Shown: positions 1-10,703 of the stretch, in pieces
How positions within the stretch are numbered: position 1 is the stretch's first letter
Layout: each line of letters begins with the position of its first letter
Assembly (NCBI GenBank): GCA_003427395.1
Contig: BFEA01000023.1
Location: forward strand, 4,324,894-4,351,249
Source of the DNA: Chara braunii
Taxonomy: Eukaryota > Streptophyta > Charophyceae > Charales > Characeae
Direction of reading: 5' to 3'
DNA: 26,356 nt
Notes under the pieces: model-generated
The model's input: the letters and a program-made list of their open reading frames with translations, nothing else
Database searches by the model: none
Told to the model about the DNA's origin: nothing
Position numbers and translations under genes: made by a program

Positions 1-202
1 ACTACAACTAAAGGGACGGGCTTGGAGGTATCGGCTGGGAACGAACCCACAATTAATGGATTAACGAGACTCCCACTGTCCCTATCTGCCATCCCACGAA
101 AGCGCACCAAGAGAACGGGCCAAACGCGCGGGAATGGATAAACGAGGGTCCTACTTTCCCTATCTACCTTCCTGCGAAACAACAACTAAGGAAACGAACT
201 TG
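1..202. repeat. short diverged direct repeats (A-B-B'-A' arrangement)
   Basis: Two pairs of similar segments are visible. Segment A at 1-24 resembles 179-202 (acaactaaRGRaacgRRcttg-like). Segment B at 57-101 resembles 135-178 (ggatWaacgag...cccta tct...cgaaa). The copies differ at several positions. No coding potential was recognised. This may be the edge of a larger tandem repeat that starts left of the window. Confidence 0.5.
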
Positions 203-496
203 CATGCCTGTTGAGCTGGACTGCAACTCGACTCCGCGGAGTGACTCGAGTGGTGTGGGACGAGCAGATGGGGGAATCCGACCGCTCAATCAAGACAAAA
301 CATCTCTATGGTTCTGACGGATGCCGACGCATTGTGGTTACTACTCGGTGATCCGCATGTCAAAGCAAACCTGACTGTTCAATTGGAATAGGGAACCAGA
401 CACAGCAATGGTAGATAACAGTGGGCATCAACGGGATACGTAAACCGCAAGTCACAGTAATCCTGCCAACGGCAGACTGCAGATAGCAAAGAGGAA
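203..496. other. unassigned sequence, no gene seen
   Basis: Non-repetitive sequence of mixed composition between the left repeats and the GACCA-type satellite. No ORF, RNA gene or retroelement motif was recognised. Confidence 0.4.
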
Positions 497-1000
497 TTGC
501 AGTCATCAGATTGGACTGGCGGGACCCGGATCAGACCAGACCGGCCCGAACCAGATCAGAACGGACCAGACCAGACGAAACCAGAACAGACCGGATTCAG
601 AACAGAACAGACAAGACAGGGCCGAGAACAGATCAGACCAGACGAAACCAGAACGGACCGGACTCATAACAGATCGGACAAGACCGGGCTGAGAACAGAT
701 AGGACTAGACAAAGCTAGATCAGACCGGACTCAAAACAGACAAGATCGGGCTGAGACCAGATCAGACCTGATCAGATCAGACCGGGCCCAGATCAGAACA
801 GACCTGGCTTGAAGGGGAACAAAACAGACCAAGGCCGGAACATAACGGACCAGATGGGCCCCGGAACGGACAGACCAGACTGCATCAAGCCAGACCGAAC
901 CAGACCAGACCAGGTCAGATCAGACCAAATCAGACCAGGCAGGACCAGACCACCCAAAATCAGGCCAGATCAGACCAGACAGATCAGACAACAGAAGTGC
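497..1000. repeat. degenerate pentanucleotide satellite (GACCA/GATCA/GAACA type)
   Basis: About 500 bases are built from 5-base words of the type GACCA, GATCA, GAACA and GACCG, for example runs of gaccagaccagatcagacc. The 5-base period and low complexity keep several frames open on both strands, giving translations rich in R, D, Q, T and P. Those are a by-product of the repeat and not genes. The array ends near 1000, where unique sequence starts. Confidence 0.9.
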
Positions 1001-1370
1001 TTTAACAAGAACCATGGAACCGACGGGACCAGCATCGACGACAACCTTTGATCGCGGAGCCCGGCGAAGAAACCCGCCATGTTCAGTTTCAACACAAATT
1101 GGATCCCGGGACTAGCGTCAGGGGGGTTGCCCTGGGATAGGGTGGTAGCGCGTCTGCGCCGAACTTTATTGACGGAATAAAACAATTTCCTCGTTCAAAC
1201 TGCAGTTTTGTGAGTGGTCCGGTTCGGGTCTAGGATTCATATCTAACACAGTGGTGGATTTTGCAGGTTACAGGAGCCCCGACCAACCCTCCCGCGGGTG
1301 ACAGACGCGGCACGAGGTATAGGGTTTGGTTGGCGTGTCGGCAGACCCCTTCTACCGGTCGACAATGTGA
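1001..1370. other. unassigned sequence up to the LTR breakpoint
   Basis: Unique-looking sequence between the satellite and the point (about 1371) where homology to element 1's 3' LTR starts abruptly. The matching stretch upstream of 10845 in the 3' LTR is unrelated to this sequence. It is therefore either an insertion into the LTR or flanking DNA brought in by rearrangement. No gene was recognised. Confidence 0.45.
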
Positions 1371-2011
1371 ACGGAGCGCATATGTGAATGGGATATTGAA
1401 CGGGCCTTAAACGCGATTCCCTTCCCACCCAGATTTCCCCACTCGCACGCACGACACGTCATCACCGAACCAAGAATCGCCATCATCGAGACCAATTATC
1501 CTCCCCACCGCCTCGTAATCTCCTTTCACTGTCTAACAGCGGTCCCTTGGTGCGCGATCGGCCCCTACTAGCCACGGACCCCGTGCTCGGAGTGTCAACA
1601 ATACCGTATTTACCACGCGGCGGGATTCGTCCGCCGGTCCCGAATTGAGGCGGACCAGCAATCGCACAGTCTCCGACTGAGACCAGCCTCGTCAGACTCC
1701 GAAGTCTGCTACGAGCGACGCCAATAGCTAACCAACCAGCGCGGCACTCATAGCGTCCCGAAGGTCCATCAGATCCGAGACCGACCACGGTGCAGATGCC
1801 CACACCAACGGTAGCCTTGTGTCCTAATGCTCCAGCTACCAACGCAACTCGGGATTACCAGTTTGCTCAATTACCCTTGAACTGGCCAGAAGGAGATCCC
1901 AGTCCCGACGTGGGACTCCACTACAATTTCCTAAAATCCTTGGCACACCCCTCTTTCGCACTTTCGGGCCCCCATCCCACTCCGATTAGGAAGTCGCGCT
2001 AGGCGTGAGGT
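1371..2011 (+). repeat. element 1 5' LTR, 3' part
   Basis: Collinear with 10845-11484 apart from one single-base indel. Differences are mostly transitions. The LTR ends in gcgtgaggt directly before the PBS, and the same ending is seen at 11484 (gcatgaggt) and 17267. Homology stops abruptly at about 1371, so the first ~1.9 kb of the LTR is not represented here. Confidence 0.88.
1374..1814 (+). pseudogene. LTR-encoded protein, broken copy in 5' LTR of element 1
   Basis: Reading from 1374 gives the C-terminal part of the same protein found in the 3' LTR (10704-11288) and in element 2's LTR (16502-17044). Shared segments include ERICEWDIERALNAI, IIETNYPPHRLVI, CSECQQYRIY and LRLRPASSDSE. TAG codons at 1569-1571 and 1725-1727 stand where the 3' LTR copy has TGG (Trp). 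The frame ends with TAG at 1812-1814. The N-terminal half is lost at the 1371 breakpoint. Function is unknown and no family was recognised. The case that it is a gene rests on amino-acid conservation across two diverged elements. Confidence 0.65.
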
Positions 2012-2030
2012 TGGTATCGAAGCCGACACG
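2012..2030 (+). other. primer binding site, element 1
   Basis: TGGTATCGAAGCCGACACG follows the LTR end directly. The first 13 bases match the plant initiator tRNA-Met site TGGTATCAGAGCC at 11 positions. The same position in element 2 reads TGGTATCGGAGCC. It marks the start of minus-strand DNA synthesis and fixes the LTR/internal boundary. Confidence 0.85.
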
Positions 2031-2169
2031 TGGCAAGCTCGTAGGACTGACAAGAAGGTAGCTAGCATAGAACGACCTGGCAAACAGGGGATGGCCCAGA
2101 CCACGGAACGCGACGCGACGCGATCCTATAGTAACTAGGAGTAGATTGGCCGCCCGACAGGCGGTCAAT

Positions 2170-3433
2170 ATGAATGCCAATCAACAAAACCCGAATCAGG
2201 CCAATCAGGCACCGGCTCCGCGAGCTCGGATGCCCGTGGCCCCGCCCGACCTCTACCTTTTCGATCCCGCGCATCATCTTGTGGGGGCATGGCTGGCCAC
2301 ACTCCGCGCGCAACAGTATGACAACGACGAGGCTCGGATTAACATTCCTGCTAGATTAGGAGGGGATGCGCACCATTGGTTCAGCACGTACGTTTGGGTA
2401 GACCTCCCGACTTTCGAGCAGGATTTTCTAAACCGTTTTGATTATATACATCCGGAACAGGCTCTCTTCATGATCAAGGACCAAGTCCAGAAACCACTTG
2501 AATCCGTTACCGAATATCATAACCGATTTTATAGGATATTCGTCAAAACTGAGCGAGGAGAGCAAGCGGGGAGGGATCTATTCATTGATGGACTTCGTAG
2601 TAGGACTATGAGGGCGAAGCTGCGAAAGCTGTTCTCCCTGATTAACCATACACTGCAACAAATCATGGCAGCCTCAGAGGAGATGAAACGGAAGTTCGCC
2701 GCTAGCCTCCTAGAAGGAGAGGAGAGAGGAGTATCCCCGAGAGGGGGACTCGTCCGAACTAGCCAGAGCGAAAGCTGAGCTAGCCGCGCTTCAGAACAAA
2801 TTCGAGAATATGGGATTCGTATCTAGGCTTGTTACCTATCTGGAGCAAATTGTACCTAAAAGGTCAACTCCAAGTACGATCACAGGAATGCCTATCCTTG
2901 TTATGGCTACTCCCGTCCCTCCTCCCCCTTTCGAAAGCCCAACCAGGACAAATGAATCAAATGCGATACTGGAGTGAACAAGAACCTTAGTTGGCCTGAT
3001 ACAGGAGAGCAAAAAGGAGCAGCGCGAGCACAAGGCCAGGATGGAATCACTGATGAGATCAATGCGACCCATTACTGTCAGGGCCGCGCCGGCGCCGCCA
3101 GGAATCACCGCCCCTCAACCCATGGGCGGAGTGACGGCGAACCTGAACGTTTGTTACACGTGTCACCGGCCGGGCCACATAGCCCGGGACTGCCCACACC
3201 AACCTGTGCAAGCTCGAATTGGGATTGCCCCAGTGCCTGCCGCACCTGTGGCCAATGGCCCAGGAAGGGTAGGTACGATGCTTGAAGAGATAGAAAATGG
3301 TGGAAGCGCTGTAGCCCCTTCCGAGGAAGCGGCAGAACTTCTCCCGCTTGATCAATACGTCGCCTTGGGTTATCCGGGGTTGGGAATTACCAGAACCATC
3401 CGGCACGCGGATGAGCAGAGAGAAGTAGGGTAA
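2170..3433 (+). pseudogene. gag: gag (capsid-nucleocapsid), element 1, broken
   Basis: The first frame (open from 2071, first ATG at 2170, stop TGA at 2776) has a retrotransposon Gag capsid domain. It includes HHWFSTYVWVDLPTFEQDF and, further on, ARDLFIDGLRSRTMRAKL-like sequence aligned with element 2. A frameshift near 2715-2735 moves coding to a second frame that starts with a coiled-coil-like stretch (ELAALQNKFENM). That frame has an in-frame TGA at 2975 and then a CCHC zinc knuckle at 3152-3193 (CYTCHRPGHIARDC, C-x2-C-x4-H-x4-C). It ends with TAA at 3431 but continues in frame into the protease region, as in element 2. Gag would form the particle and bind the RNA; this copy cannot make it intact. 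Confidence 0.87.
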
Positions 3434-4857
3434 TGGAGACCGTCTTCGAGAGAAATGGAGTCGGGCGGTCCTACCTTCGTCACTGGGGAGATCGACGTCT
3501 TGGACATCGTCCGAGCCCTGGATCACCGGATTCCGTTGCCCATCGGGCACTTGTTGTCCGTATCGAAACAAGCCAACGAGCGCATGTTGCAACATTGCAA
3601 GGCAAATAGGAAACGATTTGCACTCACCAAGTTAGCAACTCAAAAAGGGAAGACCCCCGCTCCTGACGACAAACCAAACACCCCTAGCACTTCGGAGCCA
3701 ATACAGCTAGGAGTAATGCAAAAAGATGATCATTTTCTACGGATCAAAGTCATTCCTCGATTCGGGAAATCCGTATCATTGGCACGCTTCCGATATCAAG
3801 GTTTGGGGAAATCCGTATAATGTCGTCCTCGATTCGGGAGCTGCATTGCTGGCTATCTCGTTAAGGGTTGTAGAGCGGGCAGGGAGAAAGAAAGATCTAA
3901 TCACATTAGCGGAAGGTGATCATCTCGTCTCAGCGGACGTTGAGAAAATTAAAGTGGTAGGGAGAATGACGAATGTCGCTTTTCGATTAGGAAAAGTTCA
4001 CGCCTTGGGAGATGCCGTGAACACCTACGATGTCCTTCTGGGACTGTCAGCCCTCACACCATTGCGAGCTAACCTGGACTTCAAGAGGCGATCGGTTATC
4101 CTACGAAATATGAGTGGGAAGCCGTACATCATCCCGATGCGATTAACTCTTCAAACCACACTGACTCCAAGACCCTCCCCCGAAATCAAAGGATCCCTTC
4201 GAGTGATCACATGGGAGGAACCAATCCCCGGAAACGATCAGAAAGGAAAAGAACCCAAGCTGCCTCGCAGCTCCTCTGATAGTGACGATGATTTGAATCC
4301 CGTAATCCATGATATGATGCACCGATTGATCTACTATCCCATTCGGAAGAAGACGACGAAAACGTTCGTCCTTACGGAAAAGAGCCTACAGCGGACTCGC
4401 GCTCTAATCTTCGGGGAACCACTCGTACAAGTATCCCGGATGATCGATTTTGTGGAGCCCCCTCGGACCCTATACGAAGCCGCCGCCCCACTTCTTTCGA
4501 GATATCGAGAGAAGAAGTAATTTTGCGACATCACGGGGCTACCTCGTTCCTTACTATCTCAAGGAAAGGAGGTGCGATTACTGCGCCTAGGAACCGAAAG
4601 TGAAATTTTGGAACCCCCTGAACGCAGTGACCCTATGCCCTATGAACTCGGAATCAAGATCGCCAAGAAACCTGTGTGCTGGCAGGACATCAGCGATGGT
4701 GTGACCCCGGAAGAACACGTGGTCATCCGGGAAGAAGACGCTCAGATGGTTGCCATTGTGTTCTCCTGGCGGTCAGACAACTCCTTTATTTCAGCTCTCC
4801 TTGTGGAGAATAGCAACAGAGTAAACACGAAACACGTGGCGGTACCCTACACGGACA
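3434..4857 (+). pseudogene. aspartic protease and PR-RT linker, element 1, broken
   Basis: The region starts with a motif conserved in both elements (GEIDVLDIVRALDHRIPLPIG, against GEIDVLRALKQLDICIPIPVG). A frameshift near 3780 leads to the retropepsin-like segment NVVLDSGAALLAIS, with active-site DSG at about 3831-3839, and later the YDVLLGLSALTPLRANLDF flap/C-terminal part. A linker follows with the conserved block VEPPRTLYEAA. TAA at 4518 replaces a CAA (Gln) codon of element 2, and the frame stays open after it. A second frameshift near 4860 leads into RT. The protease would cleave the Gag-Pol precursor. Short duplications at 3755-3839 accompany the first frameshift. Confidence 0.82.
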
Positions 4858-4858
4858 G

Positions 4859-6413
4859 TTGTATGAACTGCATGTACTGCAGTACGGACCCAATGAGATC
4901 CATCGATTGATTGCGGATATTTTGACCGAATATCAAGGGGCGATTAGCGTAACAGATACGGACATCAGATTGTCTCTAGTCATTCAACATGAAATTCAGA
5001 CCGGAATGCACCCGCCAATCCACTACAAACCATACCGATATTCTCTCGTGGAACGAAAAATAGCACAACAAAGAATCAGAAAATTTGAGGCTAACGGGTG
5101 GATTGAACCAGCGACCGGACCATGGTCATTCCCTGTGGTTTTACTTCCGATAAAAAATGGATCGATTCGCATTTGCATTGATTACAGGAAATTGAATGAG
5201 ATCACGATTAAAGATGTGTACCCCCTTCCCCGGATTGATGATCTATTGGATGCGATTGGGTGTGCGAATTATTTCAGCAAGTTTGATATTCGTCACGGAT
5301 TTCGCCACATTCTGGTCAAGGAAGAGGATCAGCCGAAGACGGCCTTTGTGCTATTCGAAGGCACCTGGCAGTAGGTCCGTTGTCCAATGGGAATTTGTAA
5401 TGCACCTGCCACTTTCCCGAGAGCGATGAACGTTACATTTCAGAATTTCCTCAACAAGACCAAGCTGACTCAAGGTATGATCAACTTTTGCGTCATTTGT
5501 CTACATGGATGACATCTTGGTCTATTCGGAATCATTCCACGGGCATGCACAACATATCGAGTAGACGCTCGGGGCGCTGCAGGATGCTGGCTTCAAGATC
5601 GTGCTGGAGAAGAGTGAGTTTTTTCTTTCGAAGATTTCGTTCCTAGGGTACGTGGTGACCAGGGGTGGATTGCAACCGGATTCGAGGAAGGTCGCGACCG
5701 TTCGAGAGACCCCCACACCAACAACGCTGACACAAGTCCGGGCCTTTTTGGGGCTGGCCTCATACTATCGACGATTTATCAAGGGATTTGCGGCCATCGC
5801 ACGGCCCCTAACGAATCTTCTACGAAAGGACCAGCCACTGAATTGGGACGCGGAGTGCGAACGAGCCTTTGTCGCTCTAAAGGAGACCTTGGCCACGGCG
5901 CCTATTTTGATCCGGCCTAACCTGGAGAAACAGTTCATACTCATTACCGATTGGCAGCCTGAAGCAGTCTCCACTATTTTGGCCCAGAAAGGGAACGACG
6001 ATCGCGAACACGTCATTGAGTACGCTTCGCGAACAGTACAGGACGAGAGAAGGAACGATTCGGCGCCTCAGGGAGAGCGCTACGCAGTTGTTTGGGGGAT
6101 TCGGCACTTCCATCCGTATCTGTACGAACATAAGTTCCTCCTTGTCACAGACCATGAGCCCCTGCTGGCCTTCAAGAGACTTACTAACCACACGGGTATG
6201 ATCGGACGTTGGGCTGTGCGACTACAATAGTACGATTTCGACATCGTCCATAGGAAGACTGAGAAGCACAGTAACGCCGACGGATTAACGCGTCTGCACC
6301 GGCCGAACAAGGTGGCCAAGGGTGAAGAGATTACACCGTGGAAGGAGCCGGAACCAGCCAGCGAGCCCTTGTACGGACAGGTGGCCATCCTCCCTCGAAC
6401 TTCCACGAAGTAA
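4859..6413 (+). pseudogene. reverse transcriptase - RNase H, element 1, broken
   Basis: Frame 2 carries the RT fingers and palm: FEANGWIEPATGPWSFPVV, CIDYRKLNEITIKDVYPLP, and motif A FDIRHGF with Asp at 5285. TAG at 5372 replaces a Trp codon. After RCPMGICNAPATF a frameshift near 5495 leads to frame 0 with an intact YMDD (5502-5513). TAG at 5562 again stands at a Trp position. RT connection and RNase H follow: VRAFLGLASYYRRFIKGF, LITDWQPEA, VTDHEPLLA, NADGLTRLH. A further TAG lies at 6228. The true C-terminus is probably TAA at 6411, because the preceding YGQVAIL matches element 2 just before its TAA. The product would copy the RNA to DNA and degrade the template. Confidence 0.92.
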
Positions 6414-6425
6414 CCAGCGGACACA

Positions 6426-8139
6426 ATGGCAATGGGCCACAGAGGTAATTATGAAGGATGTCTCTCTCCCCTCTCGTCTTCGTCCCTTTTCTCTCTACCT
6501 GATAAATTTTGTTATTTTTGCGAAGCGATCTCGCGTGTCTATTTGGTCCCTATGTGTCATAGTGGGGAAGGATATGTCGAGTGGGTAGATTGCCAACAAT
6601 GCGTCTCCAGAGCCCATGGCTCCTGCATTTCAATTTAGGAATGCCGACAAGGCCTGGTTATGTCCTCTGTGTCGAACGGACAAAATTTCGGTCGAAGCTC
6701 GTTCCCTCAAAGCCACGTCAGAAGGATTGGAAAAGACCCGTAGGTTTAGAAGGGTCGAAGTATGGACCGATGTCGTTTTAATAGCCACAGTGGTAGGGAA
6801 CTCCCTCCAAGATTTCACCAGGGAGGATCGAAGGAGGGCTAATGAGAGGGCACGAGATTATCGATGGAACAAGGGGCGATTGGACAAATGGAAGACAGAC
6901 AGTAGTGGGATCTGGATGTCCGTGCCGCACCCGTTCATGAGGTATGACAAGGTTAAGTCGGCACACGAGGAAACTGCGGCCCATTTCGTCGTCCGAATCA
7001 CGGAGGCGACGATTGATAAAAATGAGTGGTATTGGTCCAACATTCGCGACGATGTTAAGTTCATTGTCCGAAATTGTCAGGTCTGCGCCGCTGACAAGGC
7101 GCCAATTCAGCCGCCTAGGTCGATAGTGCCTACCATAGTCGAACGGCTAGTCCAGAGGGTTAGTATGGATACCACCGATATTGTCGTACCCCCTGGTCTG
7201 AATAGCTGTGAATATTCAATTTTGTTGGGATCACTTTTCGAAATGGATCGAGGCATATCCGTGCAAGACGCGACAGGCGGCCGAAATTGTGCGATACGCA
7301 ACCGTTTTCTCGGGATGCACCAAGACACAGAGGAGATCCTAACGGACAATTGGGCAGAATTTAGAGAGGACGTCTTGAGGAATGTAGTCTTACACGGTGT
7401 CTCTATCCACAACACTGCTCCCCACATGTCACAATCTAACGGACTGGTGGAAAACGCCAATCAAGTGATTAAGACCGCTTTGCGACGCAATATCGTGGCG
7501 AATGACATGAGGCCTTGGCCCGACATCGTGGACCATATCCTGGCTATCCACCGGGGGACACCCCACGAATCCACGGGCCTGACCCCTTTTCAACTATGGA
7601 CCAGTAGCCTACCTTGTGTAGCTCTACTGAGCCTAAATGATGAAACGACCCTTCCGCGACGGACCACTAGGGTGACGGTTAAGGATAAGCCCCAACGCCA
7701 CCTAGAACTGATGGAAAAGGTCCTCCCCTGATTACCCCGAAAAAGACATCGAATGACGGAAATGGCCCATTGAAGACAGGTCAGGAGCTACGAGGCCCGG
7801 AATGGGAACGCAGGGCCTCGGCCCCAATATAAATTAGGGGACATCGTGCAGGTGAGGAAATGTGCTCGCCAGGGCAAGCTAGCGCCAAGATTCTTTGGGT
7901 GATTTCGCATGGTCGAGCTCGGTCCAAGCGGGGTGAACACGGTGCGGCTCGTGCCGGAAGTGTCGGGAAGTCGATCGGCTCGTCCGATCATTCGGCACGT
8001 GTCCTATCTTCGTTCTCTCCCCTCTTCCCCCTCTCCTCCACCATCCACATCGTCCCTCGGTCAAGAGGAAGACCACGACGATCTTGAATCCTCCTTTCCT
8101 TCTCAACCATCGTCTTCAACTCCGCCTTCATCGCCATGA
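6426..8139 (+). pseudogene. PHD-finger integrase, element 1, broken
   Basis: A separate ORF starts at ATG 6426, 12 bases after the TAA of the RT ORF. The N-terminus has a C4HC3 PHD-type finger: C-x2-C at 6510, then after 23 residues C-x2-C, H-x2-C, and finally W-L-C-P-L-C. A frameshift near 6636 separates the last Cys pair (6661-6672). The integrase core follows: zinc-binding H..H and NCQVC, SMDTTDI, LTDNWAEF, and GLVENAN with the catalytic Glu. Two compensating indels at about 7220-7305 scramble one stretch. TGA codons at 7729, 7771 and 7900 interrupt the SH3-like C-terminal part (YKLGDIVQVRKCAR, VELGPSGVNTVRL). The ORF ends in a Ser/Pro-rich tail with TGA 8137-8139, which overlaps the ATG of ORF3. 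Confidence 0.88.
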
Positions 8140-8615
8140 GTTTTTCGACGGGGCAGGTGATCAACGAGCGTCTGATGACCCCGAGGGGGCGTATAGCGAC
8201 AATCCGGCAGGTGCAGCGACCTCAGTTGAGTCCCGATCTTCTTCGATTCGCGGCCTTCTTCAACACAACAGCCATCCACGCAGCAGCAGAGTTCCACTTC
8301 GTACACGCACGGGTCACGCGTATACTGGCCGAGATTTCGACTTTCCAGCGCTTGTCCTCGCCCGGTGTTAGCCACATATCCGTCATCGTTACCTTCACAG
8401 GTGATATCACTGCGGTACACTCGGCGATTCATACGGACATCTATCGGCAGTTGCGGGATTGGGCTGAGGAGATCACGGCTACATGGGTCGAGTTACTGGC
8501 TCGCTCGGGGGAAAGGATCGCGACCTCGAACGACATAGATCTCCGACTCCACACCTCCAGCAGCACGCTGGAGATCCTTCTCCCGGAACTCCTTCCCTTT
8601 GAGCAGCCCCAATGA
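8136..8615 (+). CDS. ORF3, unknown accessory protein, element 1
   Basis: An intact 159-residue ORF whose ATG overlaps the integrase stop (ATGA, 8136-8139). It is homologous to the ORF at the same place in element 2 (23410-23861). Matching segments are PRGRIATIRQV / PRGHISEIRQV, VSHISVIVTFTGDI / TSHVTTVAAFSGDI, and LRDWAEEITATW / LREWTEQVSNVW. No signal peptide, membrane segment or known domain was recognised. The C-terminus is PFEQPQ (element 2: AFPRPQ). Its stop overlaps the next ATG. Conservation while neighbouring DNA has decayed supports a real gene. Function is unknown. Position between integrase and 3' LTR is where env-like or other extra ORFs lie in some Ty3/gypsy elements, but no env feature is visible. 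Confidence 0.72.
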   Translation: MSFSTGQVINERLMTPRGRIATIRQVQRPQLSPDLLRFAAFFNTTAIHAAAEFHFVHARVTRILAEISTFQRLSSPGVSHISVIVTFTGDITAVHSAIHTDIYRQLRDWAEEITATWVELLARSGERIATSNDIDLRLHTSSSTLEILLPELLPFEQPQ

Positions 8616-8854
8616 ACCGTCATCGTCTCTCCCTCATCAATGGGAGCACCCCCGATTCCCTCCCATCCACTGCACCATCCACTACACCCGGATCCCCACC
8701 AGCGATAGAGAGATCCGCCACTTCATACCTCCCGTCCCCCAAGTCCATCCACCACCTCCCCCGCCCATTATCAAATTGCCCTTCCCCGGGAACATTTAGA
8801 ATAGAGCCCGCGAAAGCCACGTTGAATGACTTCCACACTCTTATCTCACGGTAA
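8612..8854 (+). pseudogene. ORF4 remnant, element 1
   Basis: Starts at ATG 8612 inside the ATGA that also ends ORF3, as in element 2 (23858). The 80-residue product is rich in Ser and Pro and ends SPGTFRIEPAKATLNDF, which can be aligned with NPGHWRLWHETFVELSV of element 2's ORF4. It is shorter than the 116-residue ORF4 of element 2 and probably decayed. A GTAAGT donor-like site lies at 8851, next to the stop. The rest of the accessory region (ORF5, ORF6) is missing before the 3' LTR at 8958. Confidence 0.5.
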
Positions 8855-8908
8855 GTGGCACGCGTGAGCTCCGTGTCGATCCTTGGGTTACAGATGATGC
8901 ATGATGGG

Positions 8909-8930
8909 TGAGCAAGCGGGAGCTTGCTCA
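8909..8930. other. perfect 9-bp hairpin before 3' LTR
   Basis: TGAGCAAGC - GGGA - GCTTGCTCA forms a perfect 9-bp stem with a 4-base loop, 27 bases upstream of the 3' LTR. It is not seen at the same place in element 2. Function is unknown and it could be chance. Confidence 0.5.
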
Positions 8931-9745
8931 AGATTGGAACCCCCTGGGCGTCACATATGTGAGGAACCATTTTCTGTAATCACGCGACTTTCTGCGCGAA
9001 GCTGCTTTGAGGGAACGGGACGGGTTAGTACGGCGAAGTACATGGGGGTGGGTCGGCTGGGCAAGTTGCATGGATGTCCTCGTTTCTTTTTCGATTTTGT
9101 CGGGCCAGCATCAGGACAGGCCCCGCCTAGGCAGTAGGAGACCGCGCCTTAGCGAGCGCGAGAAATAACTGTTGTCATAACTGCTTTCTTGTTCTGCTGG
9201 GGCGAAGGGGAATGGGAATTTTGGCGCGATGACCGCGCGGGAACATTGTTTTTCGTTTTTCAAAATTTTCTTTCAACTGATGTCCGGCCCCCGTGGGCTC
9301 CTCGGAATTGTTTTTCGAAGTCTTTTTTTCGTCTTCACAATTTTCTTTTTCTGCAATTCGGATTCAGATAGGAAATTAGGAACTTTGAAATTTTTGTTGT
9401 GACTGTGCTTCTTGCTTGCGCACGCTTGTCTGCGGCGGGAGCAGATCTCTGACTAAGTTGCACCCTTAATCTTGCGTGTAACTGTATCTTTTTGGCGGGC
9501 GCAGCTGTTACTGTATCCCTCTCTTCTTGACTCTCTCACCTTTCTTTCCGCTTTCTTCCTTCCTGCTGTGCATGCATCTTCCCTCATTTTGATAGGCCGA
9601 CGCATTACATGCCCGGATCAATGCGTGGAGAGTGGCTGTGACCCCCACGCCGCGGCCTGACCATGCAGAATGTAGGCACTTCCCTTCTCTCCTCCTTTTT
9701 TCTGTATTGGGTATAATCCCAGGTTTTTCTCGCAAACACGCATGC

Positions 9746-9752
9746 TATAAAT
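9746..9752 (+). promoter_or_regulatory. possible TATA box in LTR
   Basis: TATAAAT lies about 790 bases into the 3' LTR, in a region otherwise free of ORFs and upstream of the LTR coding frames. It could drive element transcription. This is composition and position only, with no conserved counterpart identified in element 2. Confidence 0.25.
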
Positions 9753-10311
9753 TTTGCAAGCGCGACCGACTCGCTCTCTCTGTATTTGGAAGGTTAGCAC
9801 AGTCAGTGAGGATCGACTAACGAGCAAGTTGGAAGGTGAGTAGAAGTGAGTCGGGCGATCCGACGGGCTGGTGTCAAGTAAGCGGGGTTGACGTGCGGGT
9901 CACGACGGACTGTGGCGCACGGGCGAACCTGACGTGCATGCTTGGACTAAACGGGGTGACGACTCGGTTTTGGTGCGAGACGACGGACTGTCCGCATCAG
10001 AGGTGACGTGGTGTAAAGAGAGAGAGAGAGAGTGAGGAGCAGACGAGTGTGGGATCGTAACCGTTCTTTTCTTTTCCTTGTATTAAATTTTGGTCTCAGG
10101 CGAAAGACATCTTTCTTGTCTTCGATTTTTGTGCGATAGTGTCGCCTCGTGTGCAACTCTATTCTCTCTTCTCCTTCCTTGTTGACGAGTGTGGGTTGAA
10201 TGCATGAGTTTTGTTGAATGTGAGTGTCAATCTTGAAAAGGGTATCTGACCAATGGATGCGAGTCGTCTTTGCGTGAACGAGTGAAGCGTGAACGAGTGA
10301 GGATTCGATGA

Positions 10312-10530
10312 ATGAATGTCCGCGATCTCACAAGAAACCTGATCACCGAAGAGTTGCGCCGTACTCTGAAAGGAATTTGTGAGGCCGAGGAACTAATCAG
10401 TCCTTTTGATTTCTTTGAGTATATCGGCTGGATGATGAACCCTTCGCAGCCTTATCGATGCATGAATGGCTGGCTTATCACGAGATTGCCTTATGATTAT
10501 GCCCAAAAGTTGTCTTTTCTTTTGATCTGA
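10312..10530 (+). CDS. small ORF inside LTR, possible N-terminal exon
   Basis: A 72-residue ORF starting with an ATG (MNVRDLTRNLITEELRR...). The composition is ordinary globular protein with a mixed helical pattern, Trp and Tyr, and the segment FDFFEYIGWMMNPSQPYR. It is not recognised. It ends at TGA 10528. It lies 170 bases upstream of the conserved LTR protein frame at 10704, and a GTAAGT donor-like site (10613) with CAG acceptors (10653-10655, 10668-10670) lies between them. It could therefore be an upstream exon or a separate ORF. No counterpart was found in element 2, whose LTR is interrupted by a gap in this area. Confidence 0.35.
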   Translation: MNVRDLTRNLITEELRRTLKGICEAEELISPFDFFEYIGWMMNPSQPYRCMNGWLITRLPYDYAQKLSFLLI

Positions 10531-10703
10531 TAGTTGCATGACGAACCCTTGGGGAACCACGGGGTCACCTGAAACGACCCATCAACGGGAAGCGAGTCTT
10601 GTGGACGCGCGTGTAAGTACGATCGCAAAGACGCGTCTTCCATGCACGTCCACAGGACTGGCCCCCGCAGGACCTATGATGAAGTCAACCCTTTTTTTCC
10701 GAT

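Noticed and set aside
497-718. Apparent genes in the GACCA satellite on both strands
   Set aside because: Open only because the 5-base repeat avoids stop codons; composition is fully explained by the repeat.
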